Origin: Acinetobacter sp. WCHAc010034
Lineage (GTDB): Bacteria; Pseudomonadota; Gammaproteobacteria; Pseudomonadales; Moraxellaceae
Direction: 5' to 3'
NCBI RefSeq assembly: GCF_001696615.3
Contig: NZ_CP032279.1
Location: forward strand, 1,302,001-1,366,000
Length of the DNA: 64,000 nucleotides
Shown here: piece by piece, positions 16,639 through 31,825 of the stretch
Layout of the letters: every line of letters starts with the position of its first letter
How positions within the stretch are numbered: position 1 is the first letter of the stretch
Made by a program: the position numbers and the translations under genes
Notes under the pieces: model-generated
The model's input: only the letters and a program-made list of their open reading frames with translations
Told to the model about the DNA's origin: nothing
Databases searched by the model: none

Positions 16639-17982
16639 ATGCAAAACCCGAAAATCCATGAAAAAATTTTGTTTAATCAAAACATTGCGCCCAGCTTAAT
16701 TTTAAAGTCCTTGGCTGATTTTCCGCATGCTGTGTATCTGCAGAATAACGGGCATCCGGTGATTGCATTTCTGGCGGATGAATATTTCCTGCTGAATGGC
16801 CAGCAGTTGACGCATTACGCAAAAAACGGCCTGATGGCCTATGCCGCAGAGGAAGCTGAGCATTTGCCGGAACTGCGCGGCGGCATTTCAGCAAGCGGTT
16901 GCAGCCGCAGCTTTCAAGGCGGATTCATGGGCTTCATCAGCTATGACTACGGCGCAGCGCAGCAGATTTCCCTGCGGCAGAAAAGCCAGCCCAGCCTGTT
17001 TTTAGGCCGCTTCAGCACTTATCTGGAATGGAGCGCAGCTGGATGGACGCTGCGCTGCCCTGCCGGGGACTTTGCTGAAGTTGAAGCCCTGCTGCAATCG
17101 TCAATGCGGGATCTGAACCATGCGGAAAGCTTCCGCCTGACAGCCCCCTGCGCTGCGCGCTGGCCTAAAGCGCAGTATGCCTCTGCATTTCAGCAGGTTC
17201 AGGAATACATTAAGGCCGGCGACTGCTATCAGATCAACCTGACGCAGGAATTCACCGCGCAGGCTAATGGAAGGCTGCTAGATACGGCCGAACAGTTCTG
17301 GAGCCTGACCGATGCGCCTTATTCAGGCTATCTGCGCATTGATGATTTTGAACTGCTGAGCTGCTCGCCGGAATTATTCATTGATTTTGAAGCTGAACGC
17401 AAAATTGTCACCAAGCCGATCAAAGGCACCATGCCGCGCTTCAGTGATCCGGTTTTAGACTTGCAGTCAAAGCAGGCTTTGCAGCAGTCCGAAAAAGATC
17501 AGGCGGAAAATGTGATGATTGTTGACCTGCTGCGCAATGACCTGAGCGTCTATGCGGAAACCGGCAGCGTCAAAACGCCAGAACTGTTTGCGATTGAATC
17601 TTTCAATCAGGTGCATCATATGGTGAGCGAAGTCACGGCCACCTTGAAAGATGATGTGAATCCTTTTGCAATGCTGCTGTCCGCCCTGCCGGGCGGCTCG
17701 ATTACCGGCGCGCCGAAAATCCGCGCCATGCAGATTATTGATGAGCTGGAAGGCGCGCCGCGCGGCGCCTACTGCGGCTCCATGGGCTATTTTAATGAGG
17801 ACGGCACAGGGTCATGGAATATTCTGATCCGCTCCATTCAGAAATATCAGGATCAGGTGTCTTTATGGGCCGGCGGCGGCATCACCATCGCCTCAGATTG
17901 CGATGCAGAGTATCAGGAATGCTTTGACAAAGTTTCCGCCATGCTGAATTTGCTGAACACCTGGCGCCAGCCTGAAGGTTAA
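16639..17982 (+). CDS. pabB: Aminodeoxychorismate synthase component I
   Basis: 447-residue chorismate-utilising enzyme that, with the PabA glutaminase, makes 4-amino-4-deoxychorismate for folate synthesis in the cytosol. Visible motifs of the chorismate-binding domain: YIKAGDCYQINLTQEF, the PIKGTMPR loop, and the C-terminal SALPGGSITGAPKIRAM followed by GAYCGSMGYF. PIKGT, rather than the PIAGT of anthranilate synthase, favours PabB over TrpE, and Lys in that motif is the residue forming the covalent intermediate in PabB. pabA is not adjacent here. Transcribed away from the fil operon and convergent with hisC across a shared terminator. Confidence 0.93.
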   Translation: MQNPKIHEKILFNQNIAPSLILKSLADFPHAVYLQNNGHPVIAFLADEYFLLNGQQLTHYAKNGLMAYAAEEAEHLPELRGGISASGCSRSFQGGFMGFISYDYGAAQQISLRQKSQPSLFLGRFSTYLEWSAAGWTLRCPAGDFAEVEALLQSSMRDLNHAESFRLTAPCAARWPKAQYASAFQQVQEYIKAGDCYQINLTQEFTAQANGRLLDTAEQFWSLTDAPYSGYLRIDDFELLSCSPELFIDFEAERKIVTKPIKGTMPRFSDPVLDLQSKQALQQSEKDQAENVMIVDLLRNDLSVYAETGSVKTPELFAIESFNQVHHMVSEVTATLKDDVNPFAMLLSALPGGSITGAPKIRAMQIIDELEGAPRGAYCGSMGYFNEDGTGSWNILIRSIQKYQDQVSLWAGGGITIASDCDAEYQECFDKVSAMLNLLNTWRQPEG

Positions 17983-18013
17983 ACTCATTCCCAGCCAGAC
18001 CCAAAAGCCATTA

Positions 18014-18052
18014 AAAAAGCGGATCTTCATATCAAATCAAGATCCGCTTTTT
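18014..18052. terminator. Bidirectional terminator between pabB and hisC
   Basis: Fourteen-bp stem AAAAAGCGGATCTT / AAGATCCGCTTTTT with an 11-base loop, flanked by A and T runs, placed between two converging genes. Confidence 0.88.
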
Positions 18053-18094
18053 ATCGCCTGCATTCAGCTTTAGCCTGAACAGGCCAAGGCAAAT

Positions 18095-19186
18095 TTAAGC
18101 CAGAATGTCATGCTTTAAAGTGTCAACCAGGCGCTGATTCTGCTCATCCGTTCCAACCGTAATGCGTAAAAACTGATTGATCCGCGGTTTATTGAAATAG
18201 CGCACGATCACGCCGCGCCCGCGCAGTTCAGCCGCCAGCTCGCCGGCATCCCTCGCCGGCAGCGAAGCAAAAATAAAGTTGGCTTTGGACGGCAAAACCT
18301 TGAAGCCGAGAGCTTCCAGATCCGCAGCCAGCTTGCCGCGGCTGGCGATCACTTTTTGGCACTGCGCTTCAAAATATTCCTGATCTTCAAATGAAGCCAC
18401 AGCAGCGGCAATCGCAAAGCGGTCAATTGGATAGGAGTTAAAGCTGTTTTTCACCGCTTCAAGCGCCGCAATCAGATGCGGCTGCGCAATCGCGAAACCG
18501 ACCCGCAAGCCCGCCAGTGAACGCGATTTGGAAGTAGTCTGGCAGACCACCAAATTGTCGTATTTTTCCACCAAACTTACCGCAGACTCTGCGCCGAAAT
18601 CTACATAAGCTTCATCAATCACCACCACGGAATCCGGATTGGCCTGCAATACTTCTTCAATCGCAGATAAGCCAAGCGCAATGCTGGTCGGCGCATTCGG
18701 GTTGGTAATGATGATGCCGCCGTTGGCCTGCTTGTAGTCATTTGGCGCAATTTCGAAATCATCATTCAGCGGCAAGATTTTGGTTCTCACCCCGAAGAAC
18801 TGGCTGTAAACAGGATAGAAACTGTAAGTGATATCCGGGTACAGCACAGGCAGTTCCTGCACGAAAAATGCCTTGAAAATATGCGCAAGCACTTCATCCG
18901 AGCCATTGCCGACAAAGACATGGCTGGCTTCGACATGCTGCTGCTGCGCAATCGCCTGCTTTAAAGCGGATGCATCCGGGTCAGGATATAAGCGCAGCGC
19001 ATCGGCTGAATCTGCCAATACCGCCTGCACCGCCGCCGCTACTTTAGGCGATGGCGGATACGGATTTTCATTGGTATTGAGCTTTAATAAATTCTGGATT
19101 TTCGGCTGTTCGCCCGGCACATAAGGCTCCAGCTCGCGCACGGCCGGACTCCAAAAGCGCATCTGTTCTGTGGTAATGCTAGACAT
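18095..19186 (-). CDS. hisC: Histidinol-phosphate aminotransferase
   Basis: 363-residue PLP enzyme (fold type I, class II aminotransferase) converting imidazole acetol phosphate and glutamate to histidinol phosphate and 2-oxoglutarate in histidine synthesis. Visible: [11 protein letters not shown] near the N-terminus, [10 protein letters not shown] (phosphate-binding turn), DEAYVDFG, and the Schiff-base lysine Lys220 in [14 protein letters not shown]. Length is normal. It follows hisD on the same strand after a 162-base gap containing repeat-like sequence, so it may or may not share its transcript. Confidence 0.95.
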   Translation of the reverse strand: MSSITTEQMRFWSPAVRELEPYVPGEQPKIQNLLKLNTNENPYPPSPKVAAAVQAVLADSADALRLYPDPDASALKQAIAQQQHVEASHVFVGNGSDEVLAHIFKAFFVQELPVLYPDITYSFYPVYSQFFGVRTKILPLNDDFEIAPNDYKQANGGIIITNPNAPTSIALGLSAIEEVLQANPDSVVVIDEAYVDFGAESAVSLVEKYDNLVVCQTTSKSRSLAGLRVGFAIAQPHLIAALEAVKNSFNSYPIDRFAIAAAVASFEDQEYFEAQCQKVIASRGKLAADLEALGFKVLPSKANFIFASLPARDAGELAAELRGRGVIVRYFNKPRINQFLRITVGTDEQNQRLVDTLKHDILA

Positions 19187-19289
19187 TTTATATTCTCTGA
19201 ATTCCCTCTCCTTTCAGAAGATAAGGAACATTGCTCCGCAAGGGAGAAGTGATTAAAACATTCGCCTGACAAAATAACCCTAATCCAAG

Positions 19290-19310
19290 CCTTCTCCCTG
19301 AGGGAGAAGG
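19290..19310. repeat. Short palindromic repeat between hisD and hisC
   Basis: A perfect inverted repeat of two ten-base arms (CCTTCTCCCT / AGGGAGAAGG) around one base, with T7 following on the plus strand. A degenerate half-copy (AAGGGAGAAG) lies at about 19240. The sequence resembles REP-like CCTTCTCCC elements scattered through Acinetobacter genomes (from memory). It could also act as a weak hairpin in the hisD-hisC mRNA. Confidence 0.6.
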
Positions 19311-19348
19311 CACTTTTTTTGAGAATCAGGTTTAAGGCAGGATTTAAA

Positions 19349-20638
19349 TTACTGATAGCGGTAGCGCGCCGAACGCGCATGCGCATCCAGATTTTCCTGC
19401 TGCGCCAGAATATCAGCGGTTTTCGCCAAGCTTTTCACGCCGTCCTGCGAACACATGATCAGGCTGGAGCGCTTCTGGAAATCATATACGCCCAGCGGCG
19501 ATGAAAAGCGCGCGGTGCCTGATGTCGGCAGGACGTGATTTGGCCCTGCGCAGTAGTCGCCAATCGCTTCCGGAGTATAGCGCCCCATGAAAATCGCCCC
19601 GGCATGGCGGATGCTTTCCGACATTTCCTGCGCCTCATCCAGGCACAGCTCCAAATGCTCAGGCGCCACCTGATTAATCAGCTCAACCGCTTCCTGGCGG
19701 TCTTTCACCAGCACCAAGGCGCCGCGGTTGGCAATTGACGTGCGGGCAATTTTCGCCTTAGGCAATGCCGCCAAATGCTGTTCCACCGCCTGCGCAACTT
19801 CATTCAGCAGCTGCTCATCCGGCGTGATGAAAATCGCCTGCGCAACGGTGTCATGCTCCGCCTGCGACAGGATATCCATCGCCAGCCATTCGGCATTGTT
19901 TGCGCCTTCCGCATACACCAGAATTTCAGAAGGGCCCGCAATCATATCAATGCCGACTTGGCCGAATACCGCGCGCTTGGCGGCCGCTACGAAACGGTTG
20001 CCCGGCCCGGTAATTTTATCTACAGATGGAACTGTTTCCGTCCCGTAAGCCAGGGCTGCTACCGCCTGCGCGCCGCCAATAGTAAATACGCGGTGAACGC
20101 CAGCCAAATAAGCTGCCGCCAGAACCAGAGGATTCAGCTCGCCGTTCGGCGCAGGCACCACCATGATGATTTCCGGCACGCCGGCCACCTGCGCAGGCAC
20201 CGCATTCATCAGCACTGAAGACGGATAAGACGCTAAGCCGCCCGGCACATAAATGCCGACGCGGTCCAGCGGGGTGACTTTCTGGCCCAAAGTGTTGCCC
20301 AGGGCATCGACATAAGTCCAGCCTTCCTGCTTTTGCGCCTGATGGAATTCACGGATGCGGCCGGCGGCCAGTTCCAGAGCCTCACGGACTTCAGTATTTA
20401 AACTGTCAAAGGCGGCTTTGAGCTGCTCTTGGCTCAGTTCTAGGTCTGAAAATTGATGCGCTGGATGCCGATCGAACTGTTGAGTGAGCTTAAGAACATG
20501 AGCATCGCCATGCTGGCGCACATCCGCGATGATCTGGTCTACGGTTTTTAAAAGTTCAGGATCACTGACAGTCTCAAAAGCCAGCAGGTCAGCAAAAGCC
20601 TGCTTGAAGTTTTGATCTTGAGTCGATAAACGTCGCAT
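19349..20638 (-). CDS. hisD: Histidinol dehydrogenase
   Basis: About 429 residues. Zinc enzyme oxidising histidinol to histidine in two NAD-dependent steps. Recognisable: [46 protein letters not shown], the zinc-ligand region [11 protein letters not shown], the catalytic VAPEHLEL and the C-terminal [16 protein letters not shown]. The frame also offers a GTG four codons upstream, but the ATG at 20638 gives the conserved MRRLSTQD start. Unlike the tight murA-hisG pair, it is separated from hisG by a plus-strand NTF2-like gene. Confidence 0.95.
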   Translation of the reverse strand: MRRLSTQDQNFKQAFADLLAFETVSDPELLKTVDQIIADVRQHGDAHVLKLTQQFDRHPAHQFSDLELSQEQLKAAFDSLNTEVREALELAAGRIREFHQAQKQEGWTYVDALGNTLGQKVTPLDRVGIYVPGGLASYPSSVLMNAVPAQVAGVPEIIMVVPAPNGELNPLVLAAAYLAGVHRVFTIGGAQAVAALAYGTETVPSVDKITGPGNRFVAAAKRAVFGQVGIDMIAGPSEILVYAEGANNAEWLAMDILSQAEHDTVAQAIFITPDEQLLNEVAQAVEQHLAALPKAKIARTSIANRGALVLVKDRQEAVELINQVAPEHLELCLDEAQEMSESIRHAGAIFMGRYTPEAIGDYCAGPNHVLPTSGTARFSSPLGVYDFQKRSSLIMCSQDGVKSLAKTADILAQQENLDAHARSARYRYQ

Positions 20639-20832
20639 CAATTTACCCACAAGGTTGATGTAGAAAACTTTAGTTTACCTTGTTTCCGCTATTTTGTGGG
20701 CATCAATCAGCCGCCCAGCCTGCGTATTTTATGGGAAATTCCTTTGGCTTGAATTGGCAATCCTGCTGGCCGGCCGCTTTCCTTTAAGGCTAAAATGCAT
20801 ATTATTTAAGCAGCACAATAAATGGACGGCCT

Positions 20833-21177
20833 ATGAAAATGACTGAAATTGCGCGCCTGTTTTCCACCGGCCAATTCAGCCGAATTGAAGATGCTTTGGC
20901 TGAAGCCGCGGTTTGGGAGATCATCGGTGAGCAGCGGATTGAAGGCGCCGCTGCGGTTTTAAAGCATGGCCGCGCCATTGAAGCTTATTTCAGTACAGTG
21001 GCGCATGAGTTTACAGTTCAGGCGGTTCATCAATGCGGAAATACCGTTATTGTTCAGGGACAGGCGCTGTTCCGCAAGCCGGATCAGGACAGCCGCATCG
21101 CCGCATGCGATATTTATGCTTTTGATGATGCGCGCAAACTGATGCATATTCAGTCTTACTGCATAGCCGAAGCATGA
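20833..21177 (+). CDS. NTF2-like / SnoaL-like domain protein
   Basis: 114 residues forming a single small alpha+beta domain of the nuclear transport factor 2-like superfamily (helix FSTGQFSRIEDALAEAAVWEIIG, then strands such as IIVQGQALFR-type and CDIYAFDDARKLMHIQSYCI). Such domains are small-ligand binding or isomerase-like; no catalytic residues can be assigned, so the function is unknown. It lies on the opposite strand between hisG and hisD and is followed by a bidirectional terminator shared with hisG. Confidence 0.75.
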   Translation: MKMTEIARLFSTGQFSRIEDALAEAAVWEIIGEQRIEGAAAVLKHGRAIEAYFSTVAHEFTVQAVHQCGNTVIVQGQALFRKPDQDSRIAACDIYAFDDARKLMHIQSYCIAEA

Positions 21178-21194
21178 TCTGCAGCGCTAAAAAA

Positions 21195-21216
21195 GCCGCC
21201 TCAAAAGGCGGCTTCT
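21195..21216. terminator. Bidirectional terminator between the NTF2-like gene and hisG
   Basis: Seven-bp GC-rich stem GCCGCCT / AGGCGGC with a four-base loop, preceded by A6 and followed by TTCTT, between converging genes. Confidence 0.8.
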
Positions 21217-21231
21217 TCCAGTCAGCATCCG

Positions 21232-23189
<1,958 letters not shown>

Positions 23190-23196
23190 TTAATTA

Positions 23197-23448
23197 TTAA
23201 GCTCCGAACAGGCTTGCTTTACGCCATTCTTCTTTGGTCATTGCGCGAATAGTGACTGCGTGAACTTCACCGCTGGCAATATAGGAATTAAGCGGCGCGT
23301 AAACGGACTGCTGGCGCGCAACCGGACGCTTGCCTTCAAACTGGTCGTCCACAATGCGCAGATCAAATTTGCCGCCTTGCCCACTTACTGCAACTTCAGC
23401 CTCTGGAAAAGCAGCTTTCAAAATATCAGTGAGCTGTTCACTATTCAT
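23197..23448 (-). CDS. ibaG: BolA-family protein IbaG
   Basis: 83-residue BolA/IbaG domain protein thought to act with monothiol glutaredoxins in iron-sulfur cluster trafficking and linked to envelope stress. The conserved invariant region VYAPLNSYIASGEVHAVTIR, with the His expected to bind a cluster, is present. The ATG at 23448 has an AGAGGT ribosome-binding site; a GTG lies one codon earlier. It is directly upstream of murA (seven bases), the usual neighbourhood of ibaG. Confidence 0.9.
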   Translation of the reverse strand: MNSEQLTDILKAAFPEAEVAVSGQGGKFDLRIVDDQFEGKRPVARQQSVYAPLNSYIASGEVHAVTIRAMTKEEWRKASLFGA

Positions 23449-23541
23449 CACAAGACCTCTTATAGGACTAAGGGTGTAAAACGTGCCATTTTACTATAAA
23501 TCAAAAAAATAATTCATTAATCACGCACAATATATACATAA

Positions 23542-23569
23542 AAAAAGAGGTTGATGAAAACCTCTTTTT
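23542..23569 (-). terminator. Terminator of hpf
   Basis: Eleven-bp stem AAAAAGAGGTT / AACCTCTTTTT with a six-base loop, followed on the minus strand by a T run; 16 bases past the hpf stop. Confidence 0.88.
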
Positions 23570-23584
23570 GGCGCAAATTCAGCG

Positions 23585-23917
23585 CTAAACTGCCAGCGGC
23601 AGATAGGTCAATTGCATTTTCCGGTGCTTATGCAGCTGCCTTTTTAATTTTTCTGTCAGCTTCCTGATGGAAGTATACATATCATCCGCAGTCGCCTGCG
23701 CAAACAGTTCCGCCCCCGGCAAGCGGATAATCGCTTCCGCAATATGGTTTGAGCTGCCTTTTCTTGAGCGCTTGTCAATCTGATGGTCTTTGGTCAGCTT
23801 GACCTGCATGCTGCTGACTTGATCCAGATGCTTGGTCATCTGCGCAAACTTAAAACGAATATCTTCTTCAATAGCAGGTGTAACAGTTAAATGATGGCCG
23901 CGAATTGTAATTTGCAT
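23585..23917 (-). CDS. hpf: Ribosome hibernation promoting factor (short HPF)
   Basis: About 110 residues, the short HPF/YfiA type without a C-terminal dimerisation domain. It binds the 30S decoding centre and promotes 100S dimers in stationary phase. Typical N-terminus MQITIRGHHLTVTPAIEEDI and basic middle and C-terminal parts (KLTKDHQIDKRSRKGSS, KLKRQLHKHRK). The open frame extends five codons upstream to a GTG, but the ATG at 23917 has GAGGG and starts the conserved sequence. It lies 173 bases downstream of rpoN, the usual rpoN-hpf order, but a terminator separates them. Confidence 0.93.
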   Translation of the reverse strand: MQITIRGHHLTVTPAIEEDIRFKFAQMTKHLDQVSSMQVKLTKDHQIDKRSRKGSSNHIAEAIIRLPGAELFAQATADDMYTSIRKLTEKLKRQLHKHRKMQLTYLPLAV

Positions 23918-24032
23918 AAATCTATCCCTCACCTTCTTTTAGGATTAGCAAGAACTGGCCAAAAGCTTCGGATAACTGCAAATTGCTGGAGCTATGCATT
24001 TCACATCAAGTCATTCCGGCCATTCCTTAAAT

Positions 24033-24068
24033 AAAAAAGAGATTCATTATTTCGTCATAATGAACCTC
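24033..24068 (-). terminator. Terminator of rpoN
   Basis: Twelve-position stem (GAGGTTCATTAT / ATAATGAATCTC, one mismatch) with a six-base loop, followed on the minus strand by T6; about 23 bases past the rpoN stop. Confidence 0.82.
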
Positions 24069-24090
24069 TAGAATAGTCAGATTTCAAAAA

Positions 24091-25545
24091 TCAGATCAAG
24101 ACTTTTCGTTCAGAAGATGACGGAATATGTAACGATTCGCGATATTTTGCGACCGTGCGCCGCGCCACATCAATGCCCTCATCTTTCAGCATGTTTGCAA
24201 TTGCGTTATCAGACAATGGCTTGCGTATATTTTCATCGGCAATCATTTTCTTGATTTTGGCCCGGATGGCCGTAGACGAGGCTTCGCCGCCGGAAGTGGT
24301 TCCGACATGGCTGGAAAAGAAATACTTCAGCTCATACAGGCCGCGCGGCGTCAGCATATACTTGCTGGTGGTCACCCGCGATACCGTGGATTCATGCAGC
24401 TCCACTTCTTCCGCAATGTCCCGCAGCACCAAGGGCTTCATGCCTTCCGGGCCAATCTCGAAGAACGCGCGCTGATGCTCAACAATGCAGGTGGCGACTT
24501 TAAGCAGTGTTTTATGCCGCTCATCAATGCTTTTAATGAAATTCTTCGCCTCCAGCATCTGATTGCGCAGATACTGGTTATCATCACTCTGGTCTGCGCG
24601 CTTGATCATGCCGGCATAAAATGAATTTACGCGCAGCTTCGGCATCACATCCTGATTCAGCTGTACATGCCAGCAGCCGTTTTTTTTCGAAACCACCACG
24701 TCAGGAATTTGATAATCGGAATCCCGGTCCTCAAACTCAATACCGGGATGGGCTTTCAGCGTTTTCAGCAGCTCCACAGCCGCTTTCAGCTGCTCGGCAT
24801 TCAAGCCCGTCTGCTTCACCAGCTTAGGCAGCTCATTGCTGATCAGCAGCTCATAATGCTGCAGCAGCAGCATCGCCTCTCTGCGGTTCACGGTATTTAA
24901 AGGCAAGTTTTCCAGCTGCACCGTCAGGCATTCAGCTAAATTCCGCGCGCCGATTCCGATGGGGTCTAAGCGCTGTATATGCTTCAGCACAACCAGCGCT
25001 TCATCATCTTCCACCAGCTCATCATAATCCATGCTTTGCAGCAGATGCTGAACGGACTGCGTAATCTCTGACAGCTCACAGTCTAAAAAGCCCTTGTCAT
25101 CAAGTGAGTCAATGATGCAGTGCGCAATCAGCTTATCCACCGCGGAAAAATGCAGCAGATTGACCTGCTCCAGCATATGCGCTTTAAGGCTTAAATGCCC
25201 TTGGCGGTTGTCTTCCCGTTCTTCAAATTCGGCTGCGCCCAAACTGGTCGGCTGATGAGTATAGACATCATCCCAATCGGTATCCACCGGCAGATCATCC
25301 GGCAAGTGGTCCGCATTCAGCTCACTGGTTAAATCCTTGCGCTCCTGCTCCAGCTCGTTCAGCGCAGACAGGCTTTCAATGCTCGCCTGCTCTTCAGCTT
25401 TCTCCAACAGCGGATTGCTGTCCAGCTGCGCCTGAATCTCCTGCTCCAGCTCGAGGCTGGAAAGCTGAAGCAAACGAATGGCCTGTTGCAGCTGCGGCGT
25501 TAAAGACAGCGAATTTGCAACTTTTAATCCAACCGATAGCTTCAT
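24091..25545 (-). CDS. rpoN: RNA polymerase sigma-54 factor
   Basis: 484-residue alternative sigma factor that recognises -24/-12 promoters and needs AAA+ enhancer-binding activators. Visible: the Gln/Leu-rich region I (SLSLTPQLQQAIRLLQLSSLELEQ, residues 13-36), an acidic region II, the core-binding domain, a helix-turn-helix region near LHESTVSRVTTSKYM and the C-terminal RpoN box ARRTVAKYRE. Ribosome-binding site GAGGG ten bases upstream. In most Gammaproteobacteria lptB lies just upstream; here the upstream neighbour is the end of an rRNA operon, with hpf downstream as usual. Confidence 0.96.
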   Translation of the reverse strand: MKLSVGLKVANSLSLTPQLQQAIRLLQLSSLELEQEIQAQLDSNPLLEKAEEQASIESLSALNELEQERKDLTSELNADHLPDDLPVDTDWDDVYTHQPTSLGAAEFEEREDNRQGHLSLKAHMLEQVNLLHFSAVDKLIAHCIIDSLDDKGFLDCELSEITQSVQHLLQSMDYDELVEDDEALVVLKHIQRLDPIGIGARNLAECLTVQLENLPLNTVNRREAMLLLQHYELLISNELPKLVKQTGLNAEQLKAAVELLKTLKAHPGIEFEDRDSDYQIPDVVVSKKNGCWHVQLNQDVMPKLRVNSFYAGMIKRADQSDDNQYLRNQMLEAKNFIKSIDERHKTLLKVATCIVEHQRAFFEIGPEGMKPLVLRDIAEEVELHESTVSRVTTSKYMLTPRGLYELKYFFSSHVGTTSGGEASSTAIRAKIKKMIADENIRKPLSDNAIANMLKDEGIDVARRTVAKYRESLHIPSSSERKVLI

Positions 25546-25861
25546 AGATGATTTTCCCTCGCCTGATGGCGCAACTTATAAGCAATTATTGTGCCGTTTT
25601 AATTATTTATAGCACAATTTTATTAAAATAATACAGATTATTTAAACTAAGGCGTTCAGCCTTTTAAACAGCTTAGCTGATTACGCAAACTTACTGCATT
25701 TTCATTATCAGCAGTAATGGCTTGCAAAATATGAATGAACAGCATGTGGCATTTTCAATAGTAATAAATTCTTTAGGATCAATATATTAAAATCAATGAC
25801 TGATCAGATTTATACAGATTTTCATAATCAGCTTATCAATTATAATTTTTATATGCATAAA
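25546..25861. other. AT-rich gap between rpoN and the rRNA operon
   Basis: About 315 bases without a gene, clearly more AT-rich than the neighbouring coding DNA. It contains the upstream region of rpoN, whose promoter I could not place with confidence. I see no open frame with a plausible start and no repeated element. Confidence 0.6.
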
Positions 25862-25894
25862 AAAACCCCCTCCGATTTTATCGGAGGGGGTTTT
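25862..25894 (-). terminator. Terminator of the rRNA operon
   Basis: Fourteen-bp stem AAAACCCCCTCCGA / TCGGAGGGGGTTTT with a five-base loop, followed by T-rich sequence on the minus strand, directly after 5S rRNA. Confidence 0.93.
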
Positions 25895-25903
25895 GAATAA
25901 TGA

Positions 25904-26017
25904 GCTGGCGATGACTTACTCTCACATGGGTAACCCCACACTACCATCAGCGCAAAGAGGTTTCACTTCTGAGTTCGGGAAGGGATCAGGTGGTTCACTC
26001 TCGCTATTGTCGCCAGC
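25904..26017 (-). rRNA. rrf: 5S ribosomal RNA
   Basis: About 114 nt. The ends pair (GCTGGCGA at the 5' side with TCGCCAGC at the 3' side), and the inner sequence contains the conserved CCGAACTCAGAAGTGAAAC and GTGTGGGG...CCCATG-type elements of gammaproteobacterial 5S. Last gene of the rRNA operon. Confidence 0.95.
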
Positions 26018-26213
26018 ACAACTGTTATGGATACTCGCTTGGTCTTATCTGTTCACTTTTCAGTGCATGCCAAGGTTTTTTCCAAATGAGTTATTAACAG
26101 GTATATCTGAGTTTATGCAATTTGTTCAATTTTACTTAGCTTTTCAACTAAATCAAGTTTGATCGTTTGATTTCGAATCAATTGATGCTTCGTATACAAC
26201 TGCTTGGGCGTTG
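26018..26213 (-). other. 23S-5S spacer with 23S processing stem
   Basis: About 195 bases of AT-rich transcribed spacer. Bases 26190-26220 (GCCCAAGCAG and the adjoining TTGTATAGTCAAG) are complementary to 29104-29130 on the other side of 23S; together they make the stalk cut by RNase III. Confidence 0.75.
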
Positions 26214-29111
<2,898 letters not shown>

Positions 29112-29473
29112 CAACCCCAAACAGTCGCTAATACTTACAAGTAGTATTTCGCGTCGCAAACTTAATTGCCACAGTTAGAGTTTCGTGAACTTAATCACTG
29201 TACAGCTTCAATTAGATTCATATACCAAAACGCTTGATTCAGTTAATTTCGCTAGTAACTCATTTCATTCAGCATTAACAATTGCTTGTTAAGCTGGCTA
29301 AAACGAGTATGAACAAATTATTTCAACTCAAATATATTCTGTTAATGATTCACTGCATCCTCGTCGGACTGCAGTCAACTGTGATAAATCACAGAACTTA
29401 ATAAACTAAAATCAAATGATCTTATTTACTAAATTCTATAATCTAACTTCTCAGCTTAATCACTCTAAAGTGA
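29112..29473 (-). other. tRNA-Ala to 23S transcribed spacer
   Basis: About 360 bases, AT-rich, no gene. It carries the 5' half of the 23S processing stalk (roughly 29100-29130, pairing with 26190-26220). Nothing else was recognised. Confidence 0.65.
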
Positions 29474-29549
29474 TGGTGGAGACTAGGAGAGTCGAACTCC
29501 TGACCTCCTGCGTGCAAAGCAGGCGCTCTACCAACTAAGCTAAGTCCCC
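29474..29549 (-). tRNA. tRNA-Ala (anticodon TGC)
   Basis: 76 nt with encoded CCA. Acceptor GGGGACT/AGTCTCC, D-loop TAGTTGGTAGAG, anticodon arm CCTGCTTTGCACGCAGG with TGC in the loop, and GTTCGACTC T-loop. Located in the 16S-23S spacer. Confidence 0.96.
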
Positions 29550-29599
29550 AGCTTATCATAAGGCCAATGTTTCTGATTCTCTGTTTCAGTTTGCAGATT

Positions 29600-29676
<77 letters not shown>

Positions 29677-29689
29677 TCAGATACATCGT

Positions 29690-29737
29690 CATGAAGAACA
29701 ACTTGTTGTGGATTCTTACCGATCGTCAATCTTTCGT
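29690..29737 (-). repeat. 3' half of the 16S rRNA processing stalk
   Basis: Complementary to 31383-31430 on the far side of 16S (for example GAAGAACAACTTG against CAAGTTGTTCTTC, then TGTGGATT against AATCCACA). In the primary transcript the two halves form a long stem enclosing 16S, the expected RNase III substrate. Confidence 0.82.
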
Positions 29738-31275
<1,538 letters not shown>

Positions 31276-31479
31276 AAAATCAATAGTGCTTTATTCAAAA
31301 CACCAAATCTGGCTCATCAATTTTCTGACATTAATTTCTCAAATAAACTTCGAGTAATTTCTACCATCAATCAATGAAAATTATTTCGATCGATCAACCG
31401 GTAAAAATCCACACAAGTTGTTCTTCATATTCTCTTAATGATCTTCTCAATGCTTCGTCAGCATCAAGCTAGGTCGGCT
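31276..31479 (-). other. rRNA operon leader
   Basis: About 200 bases between promoter and 16S; it holds the 5' half of the 16S processing stalk (31383-31430). I could not place a convincing boxA. Confidence 0.65.
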
Positions 31480-31507
31480 ATATTACTCTCTTTCAAAAGA
31501 AAGTCAA
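31480..31507 (-). promoter_or_regulatory. rRNA operon promoter
   Basis: Minus strand: -35 TTGACT (31502-31507), 16-base spacer, -10 TAATAT (31480-31485), then a GC-rich discriminator GCCGACC as expected for stringently controlled rRNA promoters, and an A/T-rich tract upstream that could serve as UP element. Transcription should start near 31473. Confidence 0.85.
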
Positions 31508-31825
31508 CTGGTTTTGATGATTATTTTTAAACTCATTCAAGATTCAGAAATTTAACCAATCTAGCTAAATTCTTGTTTCTCAACAAGTTTTAATCAACAT
31601 CACCGCCGATGGATATGCATTATAGGGGAAAAAATTACAGACGCAAGGCCTTTTTTTAAATATTTCAGAAAATTCGCTCCGGACGGGTATTTTTTATGCA
31701 TTTTGCATTTTTTTATTCATAATTTGATCAAATTTGCTTTAATAGCAATTATTAAAGCTTATTGGAACGTTTTTACTTATTATTAGGTGAACACTTTTGC
31801 TGAGTAAAAAGCGTCAGGACTATAT
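31508..31825 (+). other. Gap between the rRNA promoter and mlaA
   Basis: About 318 bases, AT-rich, no gene. It contains the upstream A/T tract of the rRNA promoter and the promoter region of mlaA. TTGATC followed after 17 bases by AATTAT (about 31724-31752) is a possible but unconvincing mlaA promoter. Confidence 0.5.
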
